Positions 33,467 to 41,371 of a stretch of 64,000 bases of DNA are shown here, piece after piece. The stretch comes from JBDZVM01 sp040255675 (lineage in GTDB: Bacteria > Actinomycetota > Actinomycetes > Acidothermales > Acidothermaceae), in the NCBI GenBank assembly GCA_040255675.1, contig JBDZVM010000006.1, positions 1 to 64,000 on the forward strand. Direction: 5' to 3'. The notes under the pieces were generated by a model. It saw only the letters and a list, made by a program, of their open reading frames with translations, made no database searches and was not told the DNA's origin. Each line of letters opens with the position of its first letter. Within the stretch, counting starts at the first letter, position 1. The position numbers were made by a program, and so were the translations under genes.

Positions 33467-34650
33467 CAGGCGACCGCGAGAATGACGAGCGTTTGATGGT
33501 GGAACCCGTTGATGCCGCGCGTGCGAGCTATTTCGCCGAAACTGTAGAAGCCGGCGAGCGACGAGCCAGCCGCGAAGGAGTTGAGCCTTCGCACTTCCTC
33601 CCCCGCGCCTTCGTCGCCGAGCACGCTGCGTCGTCCCGAACAGTCGAACGCCACCAGACCAAGCGGCCGCGTGTCGATGGCCTCGAGCGCCTGCCGGCAG
33701 GCGGCGTCTGTCGCGTCGAGCATCGTCGCGCGGTCGCCTTCCATGCACCAGATGAGCGTGCCTTGGGTAATCTCCCCGCCACAGCACAACCGCCGGCCGT
33801 CGAAGTCGGGGATGCCCGCGAACCCGCGAACAGCGTCACCGCTTCGACCGCGGATGCCGAGCGGCCGCACGGTCGCGAAAGGCGCGAACACGCTCGGGTC
33901 GTGGTAGGCGGCCTGGGGCGCGTCGACCCGCTCCAGATAGGTGTCGAGCGCCGGGCGGTCGTCAAGCGTCGTAATCCAGCCTTTGCGGGCGCCGGTGACG
34001 ACCATCGCATCGCCCGCGATCCGCCACCCATGACTCATGCCGATTCCGAGCGGCGCGTCGGAGCCAATCGCGGCGGCGATTGCCGCGTCGCGCAGTACCT
34101 GCGTTCCGTAAAACTGCGTGGTGGCCCGGTTCCAGGTCTCCTCGCCCGCGCATGCGCCAACCAGCGGCACGCTGGCCCCGACCGCGCCGTAGACACCTCG
34201 CACGATCTCTTCTTGGTGCTGGTCGGTGCCGTCGACCAAGAGCATGAGCACCCGATACGGCTTCGTTTCGACGTCCGCCAAGCACGTCGCGATGCGCGCG
34301 CCGGCGGCACGCGGGTCGCTGCTGGCGTCTTGAGTCATCGTCGCGCTCACCGAAAAGCCCGGGCCGCCGAATGCCGTGACGACGATGCTGCCGACACTCG
34401 GGCCCTCCCGGCTGATCTCGCCCGCGGCCGAGCAGCCGACGACTGGCACGTCGCCGGCTTGATCGCCGATCGCGCGCAACAGTGTCGGCAGGTTGTGGCG
34501 GCCGGAAGCGAATACCAGTAGCAGCTTGGGATCGGCGCCTCCCGCGAGTGCGGTTGCCGCCGCCTCACGACCTGCCTCGTGGGAATCGGGCAGCGTCGAA
34601 TGCCCGACGGCCATCCACCGGGTGCCGTCCGCGCATGTCGGCGTCGCCAC
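33466..34650 (-). CDS. FIST domain sensory protein
   Basis: A GTG at 34650 (after GAGGAC) gives 394 residues. FIST_N features are GHSTLPDSHEAGREAAATAL, LLLVFASGRHN and VVGCSAAGEI; FIST_C features are VRPLGI, TQGTLIWCMEGDR and FDCSGRRSVLGDEGAGEE, ending SFGEIARTRGINGFHHQTLVI. FIST proteins bind small molecules such as amino acids and are usually linked to signal transduction. Coupling to the GGDEF-EAL gene fits this. No transmembrane segment is seen; it should be cytoplasmic. It is divergent from hmgA. Confidence 0.92.
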   Translation of the reverse strand: MATPTCADGTRWMAVGHSTLPDSHEAGREAAATALAGGADPKLLLVFASGRHNLPTLLRAIGDQAGDVPVVGCSAAGEISREGPSVGSIVVTAFGGPGFSVSATMTQDASSDPRAAGARIATCLADVETKPYRVLMLLVDGTDQHQEEIVRGVYGAVGASVPLVGACAGEETWNRATTQFYGTQVLRDAAIAAAIGSDAPLGIGMSHGWRIAGDAMVVTGARKGWITTLDDRPALDTYLERVDAPQAAYHDPSVFAPFATVRPLGIRGRSGDAVRGFAGIPDFDGRRLCCGGEITQGTLIWCMEGDRATMLDATDAACRQALEAIDTRPLGLVAFDCSGRRSVLGDEGAGEEVRRLNSFAAGSSLAGFYSFGEIARTRGINGFHHQTLVILAVA

Positions 34651-34772
34651 GAAGTCCTCATCGGCATTTTTTGATCGAAATCAAGCCGGGCTCGGCGCGT
34701 CGTGGCGTTACCCCTTGACGAAAAGCGTGATGGCTCGATCCGATGTCATAGAGGACGATCGTGGAGGCGCGC

Positions 34773-36110
34773 ATGTCGGATGTGGTCGAAAATCTCCGGG
34801 GGGCACCAGCGCCGTCGACGGCGCGGCTGGAGTACCTCTCCGGGTTCGGAAACGAGCACGTGAGCGAAGCACTTCCCGGCACCGTGCCGAAGGGCAGGAA
34901 TTCGCCGCAACGAGTGGCTCACGGGCTGTTCGCCGAGCAGATCAGCGGCACCTCGTTCGCGGTGCCGCGGGCGCGCAATCGCAGAAGCTGGGTTTATCGC
35001 ATCACGCCGTCCGCGAAGCACCCGGCGTTTCGCCGTCTTGGTTCGACCGCCACGCTTCGCAGCGCGCCATTTCGCGACGTCCCGCCTGATCCGAACCGGC
35101 TGCGCTGGGATCCGCCGCCGATGCTCGACAAGCCAGCCGATTTCGTCGACGGCTTGTACACCGTCGGCGGTAACGGCGACGTGCTCACCCACGCCGGCAT
35201 CGGCATCCATTGGTATCGCGCGAACCGCTCCATGGTCGACCGTTGTTTCGTCGACGCGGACGGCGAACTGCTGCTCGTCCCGGAAACCGGTGCGCTCTTG
35301 CTGGTGACCGAGTTCGGGCTACTTCGGGTCGACCCTGGCGAGATCGCTGTCGTACCAAGGGGAATCCGGTTTCGTGTCGATATTTTGCACAACCCGGTGC
35401 GCGGATACGTCTGCGAAAACTACGGGCGCCTTTTCGAACTGCCCGAACGCGGCCTCGTCGGGGCGAACGGGCTGGCAAACGCGCGCGACTTCTTGGCACC
35501 GGTGGCTTCGTACGAGGATGTCGCCGATTCGGTCCAGGTGGTGCAAAAATTCGGCGGCAACCTGTGGGCCGCCGACTACGACCATTCGCCGCTCGACGTC
35601 GTGGCCTGGCACGGAAACTACGTTCCGTACAAGTACGATCTGGCGAACTTCAACGTGCTGGGCACGGTGAGTTTCGACCACCCTGATCCCTCGATCTACA
35701 CCGTCTTGACCTCGCCGTCCGACACACCCGGGGTGGCCAACGCTGATTTCGTCGTGTTTGCGCCACGCTGGCTGGTGGGGGAGGACACCTTCCGGCCGCC
35801 GTGGTTCCACCGCAACGTCATGAGCGAGTTCATGGGACTCGTGCGCGGCGAGTACGACGCTAAGGCCGAGGGTTTCTTGCCGGGCGGGGCGAGCGTGCAC
35901 AACTGCTTCAGTTCGCACGGGCCGGACGCCGAGACCTATCGGCGCGCCTCGACTCAAGAGCTGGCGCCGCAAAAGATCGCCGACAGCCTGGCGTTCATGT
36001 TCGAGACGAGGTGGCCCATCGTGGCGACCGAGCAGGCATTGAAAGCGACGCACCGCCAAACCGGCTACGACGACGTCTGGTCCGATATGCCGAAGAACTT
36101 TCGAGCCTGA
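34773..36110 (+). CDS. hmgA: Homogentisate 1,2-dioxygenase
   Basis: The ATG at 34773 follows GTGGAGGCGC and gives 445 residues (an upstream GTG at 34761 would add four). Family blocks are evident: YLSGFGNEHVSEALPGTVPKG, NRRSWVYRI, the iron-binding region WFHRNVMSEFMGLVRGEYDAK (His and Glu) and HNCFSSHGPD (His), and the C-terminal FETRWP and GYDDVWSDMPKNF. The enzyme opens the homogentisate ring to maleylacetoacetate in tyrosine/phenylalanine catabolism. The downstream steps (isomerase, fumarylacetoacetase) are not in the window. It is followed at 39 bp by a DUF1684 protein. Confidence 0.96.
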   Translation: MSDVVENLRGAPAPSTARLEYLSGFGNEHVSEALPGTVPKGRNSPQRVAHGLFAEQISGTSFAVPRARNRRSWVYRITPSAKHPAFRRLGSTATLRSAPFRDVPPDPNRLRWDPPPMLDKPADFVDGLYTVGGNGDVLTHAGIGIHWYRANRSMVDRCFVDADGELLLVPETGALLLVTEFGLLRVDPGEIAVVPRGIRFRVDILHNPVRGYVCENYGRLFELPERGLVGANGLANARDFLAPVASYEDVADSVQVVQKFGGNLWAADYDHSPLDVVAWHGNYVPYKYDLANFNVLGTVSFDHPDPSIYTVLTSPSDTPGVANADFVVFAPRWLVGEDTFRPPWFHRNVMSEFMGLVRGEYDAKAEGFLPGGASVHNCFSSHGPDAETYRRASTQELAPQKIADSLAFMFETRWPIVATEQALKATHRQTGYDDVWSDMPKNFRA

Positions 36111-36148
36111 AGAGCGTTCGCGAGTGGGGCGGTGCGAAAACTACGACG

Positions 36149-36775
36149 ATGGACTTGACGCTTCTGGATTGGCGCCGACATGTGCACGATCTGTACGCGG
36201 CCGTGCGAGCCTGCGCGGATCCCCTTATGGCCCACGCGCGGTGGCGGTCTGTGCGCGACGACCTTTTCGCCCGCCACCCGCAGTCACCGATAGCCGAGGG
36301 TCGACGCGCGACTTTCACGGGACTTCCGGTCGCTGCCTATGACCCGCGGTGGCGGTTCGAACTCGAGGTCGACACGGCGGTCGAGTCGGCGAGTATCGAA
36401 GTCGCGACGGCCACCGACGGGATCGTGCCGTTCGAACGCGTCGGCGTGGTGCATGTGCCCGGAACCGGTGACTTGTCGGTGTGGGCACTGCGCAGCTACG
36501 GCGGTGGGCTGTTCGTGCCGATGCGTGATCGCGGTGCCGGTCGAATCACCTACGGTGGAGGGCGTTACCTCATCGACACGGTGAAAGGGGCCGATCTCGG
36601 CGGGAACGTCGACCTGGCAACCGGCGCTGGCACTCTCGTGATCGATCTCAATTTCGCCTACCACCCGTCGTGCGCCTACGACGCGAGCTGGGTGTGTCCC
36701 CTCGCCCCACCCGGAAACGTCTTAGACGTCGAGGTACCGGTCGGAGAACTGTTGCCCGTTGGCGGGTGGTACTGA
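36149..36775 (+). CDS. DUF1684 family protein
   Basis: The ATG at 36149 (MDLTLLDWRRHVHDLYAAVR) gives 208 residues. The DUF1684 pattern is recognisable: an N-terminal WR...HPQSPI region, FTGLPVAAYDPRWRFELEV, VPFERVGVVHV, the loop ITYGGGRYLIDTVKG and the conserved IDLNFAYHPSCAYDASWVCPLAPPGNVLDVEVPVGE. The function of the family is unknown. It follows hmgA in the same direction, probably in one transcript, which hints at a role linked to aromatic catabolism. No signal peptide is seen. Confidence 0.85.
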   Translation: MDLTLLDWRRHVHDLYAAVRACADPLMAHARWRSVRDDLFARHPQSPIAEGRRATFTGLPVAAYDPRWRFELEVDTAVESASIEVATATDGIVPFERVGVVHVPGTGDLSVWALRSYGGGLFVPMRDRGAGRITYGGGRYLIDTVKGADLGGNVDLATGAGTLVIDLNFAYHPSCAYDASWVCPLAPPGNVLDVEVPVGELLPVGGWY

Positions 36776-36856
36776 GTGCCCCGCGTGGTCAGCCAGGGTT
36801 TCACCGATGGCCGGGATTTGAGAGGCTGGCGAGGCGACACCCGAAGGAGCGCGACG

Positions 36857-37447
36857 ATGACCCTCAACCTTGCCCAGCAGCCCGACGCCGACGCTTTGCT
36901 CGACCGCGACCCTTTAGCACTTCTGGTCGGGATGTTGCTTGATCAGCAAGTGCCCATGGAGAAGGCGTTTAGCGGACCGTACGTGTTGGCGCGGCGTATG
37001 GGCGTCGATGAGCTCGACGCCGCCGAGATCGCGAGCTTTGCCCCCGCGGCGTTCGCCGAGATGTTCGTCGGGCCGCCCGCGATCCACCGGTTTCCCGGCG
37101 CGATGGCGGCACGGGTGCAGGAGTTGGCTCGCCGAATCGTCGCCGACTACGGCGGTGACGCGGCTGCCGTGTGGAGCACGGCATCGTCCGGGGAGCAGCT
37201 GTTCGACCGGCTCGCCGCGTTGCCGGGCTTCGGCCCGCAAAAGGCGAAGATTTTCCTTGCCCTGCTAGGAAAACAGCGTGGTGTTCGACCGCGCGGATGG
37301 CGTCAAGCGGCGGGTGAGTACGGCGCCGACGGCATCTACCACTCGGTAGCCGACGTCACCGGCGCTGACTCGTTGCTGAAAGTGCGTGAGCACAAGAAGG
37401 AAATGAAGGCCGCGGCCAAGGCGAAGGGTTCGATTTCGCGGCGTTGA
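36857..37447 (+). CDS. HhH-GPD family base-excision-repair-like protein
   Basis: The ATG at 36857 follows GAAGGAG and gives 196 residues. The HhH-GPD fold is indicated by LALLVGMLLDQQVPMEKAFSGPYVL at the N-terminus, the helix-hairpin-helix LAALPGFGPQKAKIFLALLGKQ and the following RPRGWRQAAGEYGADG. It belongs to the short actinobacterial uncharacterised HhH-GPD family, which lacks an Fe-S cluster and a clear catalytic Lys/Asp arrangement of known glycosylases. DNA repair is likely but the lesion specificity is unknown. The Lys-rich tail may bind DNA. Confidence 0.82.
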   Translation: MTLNLAQQPDADALLDRDPLALLVGMLLDQQVPMEKAFSGPYVLARRMGVDELDAAEIASFAPAAFAEMFVGPPAIHRFPGAMAARVQELARRIVADYGGDAAAVWSTASSGEQLFDRLAALPGFGPQKAKIFLALLGKQRGVRPRGWRQAAGEYGADGIYHSVADVTGADSLLKVREHKKEMKAAAKAKGSISRR

Positions 37448-37606
37448 GCTGCCTGGCGTTGAGCTGCCTGGCGGTGAGGTGTCGTCGCCGTCAATCCACA
37501 GGACGTCGCGGCGGTATTCACCGGTCGACGTCGCGCCGGCCCTAAGGTGTCGCACGTCGCCTACGTTCGTCGTTGTCAGCGCGGACCACCGACGAACGGG
37601 GAAACG

Positions 37607-37945
37607 ATGTCAGACATCGAGGCGCTCGCCGGCGAACTCAACGCTCGAGCTCGCCGCATCGAACTCATCGGCGACCACCTGGCGCACGCGGCTGCCGTGG
37701 CGCTTTGGACGTCGGTCGCGGCCGATGCCTTCAGGTCACAGGTCGCGCGGCGGCGCCACGACATTGCGGGCGTGGCGGCCCGACTACGGTCGGCGGCAGC
37801 GACGGCGCGATATTTCGCGCGCGATGTCGAGGCAGAGAAGGCCCGCCTGCGAAAACTCGAAGAAGCCGCGTCGCACGGTATTGCCCACGGTGCGGGTGCC
37901 GCCGTCCACGGAGCCGAAAAAGTCCTTTCCTGGACGGGCCTGTGA
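37607..37945 (+). CDS. WXG100-like small helical protein
   Basis: The ATG at 37607 gives 112 residues, mostly helical. A central LWTSVAADAFRSQVARR resembles the WxG turn plus the following AxxFxxxL helix of WXG100 proteins, with Ser at the Gly position. Its length is close to the WXG100 norm of about 100 residues. Its stop overlaps the start of the next gene (TGATG), so the two are coupled. WXG100 partners chaperone larger substrates through type VII (ESX) secretion. No ESX machinery gene (EccC ATPase) is in the window. The identification rests on motif and context. Confidence 0.55.
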   Translation: MSDIEALAGELNARARRIELIGDHLAHAAAVALWTSVAADAFRSQVARRRHDIAGVAARLRSAAATARYFARDVEAEKARLRKLEEAASHGIAHGAGAAVHGAEKVLSWTGL

Positions 37946-39336
37946 TGAGTTCGATCGTCATCGACTACGAAGAACTGCATCGGCTGGCGAAAGTTTGGTT
38001 GAGTGCCGCCCGATCACTAGCCGGACAGGCACTTTCGGTGGCGGCTCTCGCCGCCGAGCCGGCGGTCGTCGCGAACGCCGTATTCGACCCCCTGGGCGCG
38101 GCGCGTCTCGAACGCTCGATCATGGCGTCGGTAGCTGCACCTCGCGGTCTCGCGGCGCTTGCCGCGAAGCTCGAGCGCGACAGTCTGCGCCTCGAAGCGG
38201 TCGTCGCCAAGGAGCAGCTGGTCGACGACTTCCCAATGCGGCAGGTCGAGACAATCGCCGGCTGGCTTGCGACGGCACCCATTCGGCTGTCGTGGTCGCC
38301 GAGCCAAACCCTTCGCGCGGGGCATCACGATGTCGTCGATCTCGGAAACGCCGCCTTGGGCTACCTGTCGCCGCTTACCGAGCCGTTGCTCGCCGTCCTC
38401 GCTCCGTCGCCAATGTTTCGGGCCGGCGTGCTCGCGCGGCGTCCGGTGTCAGTCGATCCCGTGTTTGGCTTGCCGCTGCGCGGCGTCGGCGCGATCGCGC
38501 CAGAAGGCCCCGGATATGTCTCGGTGTCAAGCTTTCGACCGTCGTGGAGCGGCACCGCGCCGAACTCGCTCGCGACAGTCATGCATCGGGTGGCTGATCT
38601 CGAGCATGCGCCAGACGCGTCGCTCGCCATCGAGAGAGTCGTCGGCGTCGACGGCGTCGCCCGCTACATCGTCGAGTTGCCCGGTATGCGTCACATGGGC
38701 GCGGCGCCCGACCCGCAAGACCTGACCGGTGCCATCAGCGCGGTGGCGTTCCCGTCGACCGCGTACACGCGTTGCGTGGCAAAAGGCCTCGATGCCGCCC
38801 GCGTACCGCCAGGGGCTGACGTCATGCTCGTCGGGCATAGCGAGGGCGGGATCGTCGCGATGGACCTCGCCGGTGATTCAGCCTTCAATGGTCGGCGCGT
38901 CAACGTGACGCACGTGGTGGTAGCGGGGTCGCCGGTCAGCTCGAAACGGGTTGCGGCCGCGAGCGCGACGAAGGTTTTCAGCGTCGAAAACGTGAACGAC
39001 ATCGTGACCCACCTTGACGCCGTCGACTCTGCCGACTCTGCTGGCTGTGCTGGCTGTGCGGGCTCTGCTGGCTCGGTTAACGCGGCGGGCTCTGCTGGCT
39101 CGGTTAACGCGGCGGGCTCTGCTGGCGAAACTCCGGCCCGCTTGACGTACCAGTTTTCGGCCGACCGGCACGACATCGTCGGCACCCACGATCCCGACCG
39201 GTACGCGGAAAGGATCGAACGCCTCGCGGACTCTCCGAATCCGCTCTACCGGCAATTCGAGGCGGGCGCGCGGCCCTACCTGTCCGGTACGACGACGACG
39301 TCGGTATTCAAGCTGGCTGATCGGCCGCCGACGTGA
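37945..39336 (+). CDS. Alpha/beta hydrolase with N-terminal helical domain, possible T7SS substrate
   Basis: The ATG overlaps the previous stop and gives 463 residues. An N-terminal helical segment (about 1-115) ends in a transition (WLATAPIRLSW). A hydrolase domain follows with a nucleophile elbow VGHSEGGIVAMDLAGD (about residue 299) and later DIVTHLDAVDSADSAG. A low-complexity insertion of three GSAGSVNAA-like units (39061-39123) interrupts the C-terminal part. The family resembles the actinobacterial alpha/beta hydrolases encoded with WXG proteins, possibly lipases or esterases. No signal peptide is present, consistent with export through a partner rather than Sec. Confidence 0.7.
   Translation: MSSIVIDYEELHRLAKVWLSAARSLAGQALSVAALAAEPAVVANAVFDPLGAARLERSIMASVAAPRGLAALAAKLERDSLRLEAVVAKEQLVDDFPMRQVETIAGWLATAPIRLSWSPSQTLRAGHHDVVDLGNAALGYLSPLTEPLLAVLAPSPMFRAGVLARRPVSVDPVFGLPLRGVGAIAPEGPGYVSVSSFRPSWSGTAPNSLATVMHRVADLEHAPDASLAIERVVGVDGVARYIVELPGMRHMGAAPDPQDLTGAISAVAFPSTAYTRCVAKGLDAARVPPGADVMLVGHSEGGIVAMDLAGDSAFNGRRVNVTHVVVAGSPVSSKRVAAASATKVFSVENVNDIVTHLDAVDSADSAGCAGCAGSAGSVNAAGSAGSVNAAGSAGETPARLTYQFSADRHDIVGTHDPDRYAERIERLADSPNPLYRQFEAGARPYLSGTTTTSVFKLADRPPT
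39061..39123 (+). repeat. 27-bp in-frame tandem repeat
   Basis: The unit starting GGCTCTGCTGGC begins at 39061, 39088 and 39115 with period 27 bp (nine codons: GSAGSVNAA). A less regular GCTGGCTGTGC stretch lies just upstream. It encodes a flexible linker and is probably a slippage-prone length variant. Confidence 0.9.
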
Positions 39337-39756
39337 GCACGCGAAATGACGTGCTCGCGATCCGTCGAAACCGTGGATCGTTCACCGGGCACCCGACGTT
39401 TGGCCGCGGCGCGTTGCACAATGGGGAGCGGCCGTGCGCCGTGAACGCGGTGGGCAGCCGTCGGTCCGAGGTGGCGGCTGTCGTTGGCTGCAGTCGCCAG
39501 TCCGGCCGTCATCGGTCGCGTCGCGGTCGGTCGCGGCCGCCATCGGTCGTAGCAGAGTGCCGGAGGAGTCAGCAGTCGTCATGTCACAATGGTTCGAGCG
39601 TGCGGCTGTCACACCGCGTGCGCACGGCTGGTCGGCCGGTTCGGCCGACCGGGCGTTGAGATCGTTTATGTGCCGTCCCGGGTTCGAGAGGTGCTTTGTG
39701 CTGGCCAGCGACACGCGCCGGAATATCGGAGCTGATCTTTCAGGGCGACGCGTCTG
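39337..39756. other. Upstream region of the sigma factor gene
   Basis: These 420 bp lie between the hydrolase stop and the sigma-factor ATG at 39757. I find no convincing gene: the frames present have no clear start site or family. They are expected to contain the promoter(s) of the sigma factor. I could not assign a -35/-10 pair with confidence. Confidence 0.6.
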
Positions 39757-41361
39757 ATGGCCAGGGGAGCGGCGAGCAGCCGCGTCGAAAGCGAGTCCGC
39801 CACCGGCGGCCAAAACGACGACGAGGCGCTGGCGACCGCGACGACGAAGGGGGCCACCACGAAGGCGAGGGGCATTCTGAACGCCGCCAAGAACGCAGCA
39901 GTCTCCGTACGCAGGCAGGCGAAGGGTCACAGGAGCTCGGGCCCGGAGGGCGTGCCCACCGGCGAACCGGTCGCCCGCGATGACATCGACGGCGCGACCC
40001 TCGACGACGCTGGCCTTGACGACGCTGGCCTTGACGACGAGACCCTTGACGGCGTTGGCCTTCGCGAGGCTGGCCTTGGCGACGACGGCGATGCCGAAAT
40101 CGATGGTGATTTTTCCGATGAAGTCGACCTTTCCGACGATCTAGCCGTGGCAGACCTGTCCGACACTGACCTGGCCGACGATGATGAGCTCGCCGAGGGC
40201 GGCGAGATCTCCGACGACGACAGTTCCGACGACGATACTTCGGATAGCGACGCGTCCGACAACGACGATCTCGCCGAACCCGGCATCGCTCAGGCGGCCG
40301 GCACCGCTGTTTCCGCCGAGGCGCCAGGCAAACCGGCGGCGCGTCCGGCCAAGGCCGGCGCGGCTGAACAAAATGCGGAGGAAGAATCAGACGACGACGA
40401 ACTGGTCGTCGAAGACGACGGCGAGCCGCAGGCGCAGCTCGTCAACGCCGGCGCGACGGCCGACCCGGTCAAGGATTACCTGAAGCAGATCGGCAAGGTG
40501 CCGCTGCTCAACGCTGAACAAGAAGTCGAGCTTGCCAAACGGATCGAAGCTGGCCTGTTCGCGGAGGAGAAGCTCAACGCCGACGACAAGCTGCCGGCGA
40601 AACTGCGCAAAGAACTCGAGTGGATCGCCGAAGACGGCCGCCGGGCTAAGAATCATTTGCTCGAAGCCAACTTGCGTCTGGTCGTTTCGCTCGCGAAGCG
40701 CTACACCGGCCGAGGCATGCTCTTTCTTGACCTCATCCAAGAAGGCAACCTCGGGTTGATCCGCGCCGTCGAGAAGTTCGACTACACCAAGGGCTACAAG
40801 TTCTCGACGTATGCCACCTGGTGGATTCGCCAGGCGATCACCCGGGCGATGGCCGATCAGGCTCGCACGATCCGAATCCCCGTGCACATGGTCGAGGTCA
40901 TCAACAAACTCGCTCGGGTGCAGCGGCAGATGCTGCAAGATCTCGGTCGGGAGCCGACCCCTGAAGAGTTGGCCGCCGAACTCGACATGACCCCCGAAAA
41001 GGTCGTCGAGGTGCAAAAGTACGGCCGTGAGCCGATCAGCCTGCACACGCCGCTGGGCGAGGACGGCGACAGCGAATTCGGCGATCTGATCGAAGACTCC
41101 GAGGCGATCGTGCCGGCCGAGGCAGTCAGCTTCACGTTGCTGCAAGAGCAACTGCATTCGGTGCTCGACACGTTGTCTGAGCGCGAAGCAGGCGTCGTGT
41201 CGATGCGGTTCGGCCTTACCGACGGGCAGCCGAAGACTCTCGACGAGATCGGCAAGGTGTACGGCGTCACGCGCGAGCGCATCCGCCAAATCGAATCGAA
41301 GACCATGTCGAAGTTGCGCCACCCGTCGCGGTCGCAAGTCTTGCGCGACTACCTCGACTGA
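39757..41361 (+). CDS. sigA: Principal RNA polymerase sigma factor (HrdB/SigA group 1) with acidic repeat N-terminus
   Basis: The ATG at 39757 gives 534 residues. The first about 215 residues are unusual: Ala/Gly-rich, then strongly acidic with tandem DDAGLDDAGL-type repeats and runs of DDD/SDD. The conserved core begins DPVKDYLKQIGKVPLLNAEQE (region 1.2), then NLRLVVSLAKRYTGRGMLFLDLIQEGNLGL and TYATWWIRQAITRAM (region 2), region 3, and VTRERIRQIESKTMSKLRHP (region 4). These are group 1 sigma features. Long acidic region 1.1-like extensions occur in actinobacterial HrdB. DUF7455 and PP2C genes adjoin it. Confidence 0.95.
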   Translation: MARGAASSRVESESATGGQNDDEALATATTKGATTKARGILNAAKNAAVSVRRQAKGHRSSGPEGVPTGEPVARDDIDGATLDDAGLDDAGLDDETLDGVGLREAGLGDDGDAEIDGDFSDEVDLSDDLAVADLSDTDLADDDELAEGGEISDDDSSDDDTSDSDASDNDDLAEPGIAQAAGTAVSAEAPGKPAARPAKAGAAEQNAEEESDDDELVVEDDGEPQAQLVNAGATADPVKDYLKQIGKVPLLNAEQEVELAKRIEAGLFAEEKLNADDKLPAKLRKELEWIAEDGRRAKNHLLEANLRLVVSLAKRYTGRGMLFLDLIQEGNLGLIRAVEKFDYTKGYKFSTYATWWIRQAITRAMADQARTIRIPVHMVEVINKLARVQRQMLQDLGREPTPEELAAELDMTPEKVVEVQKYGREPISLHTPLGEDGDSEFGDLIEDSEAIVPAEAVSFTLLQEQLHSVLDTLSEREAGVVSMRFGLTDGQPKTLDEIGKVYGVTRERIRQIESKTMSKLRHPSRSQVLRDYLD

Positions 41362-41371
41362 GGTCCGCGCC

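Noticed and set aside
34715..34745. TTGACG as a -35 box of the hmgA promoter
   Set aside because: No acceptable -10 element at 16-18 bp spacing, so a promoter cannot be supported.
39061..39123. CRISPR-like short repeats
   Set aside because: Contiguous in-frame 27-bp repeats with no spacers, inside the hydrolase gene.
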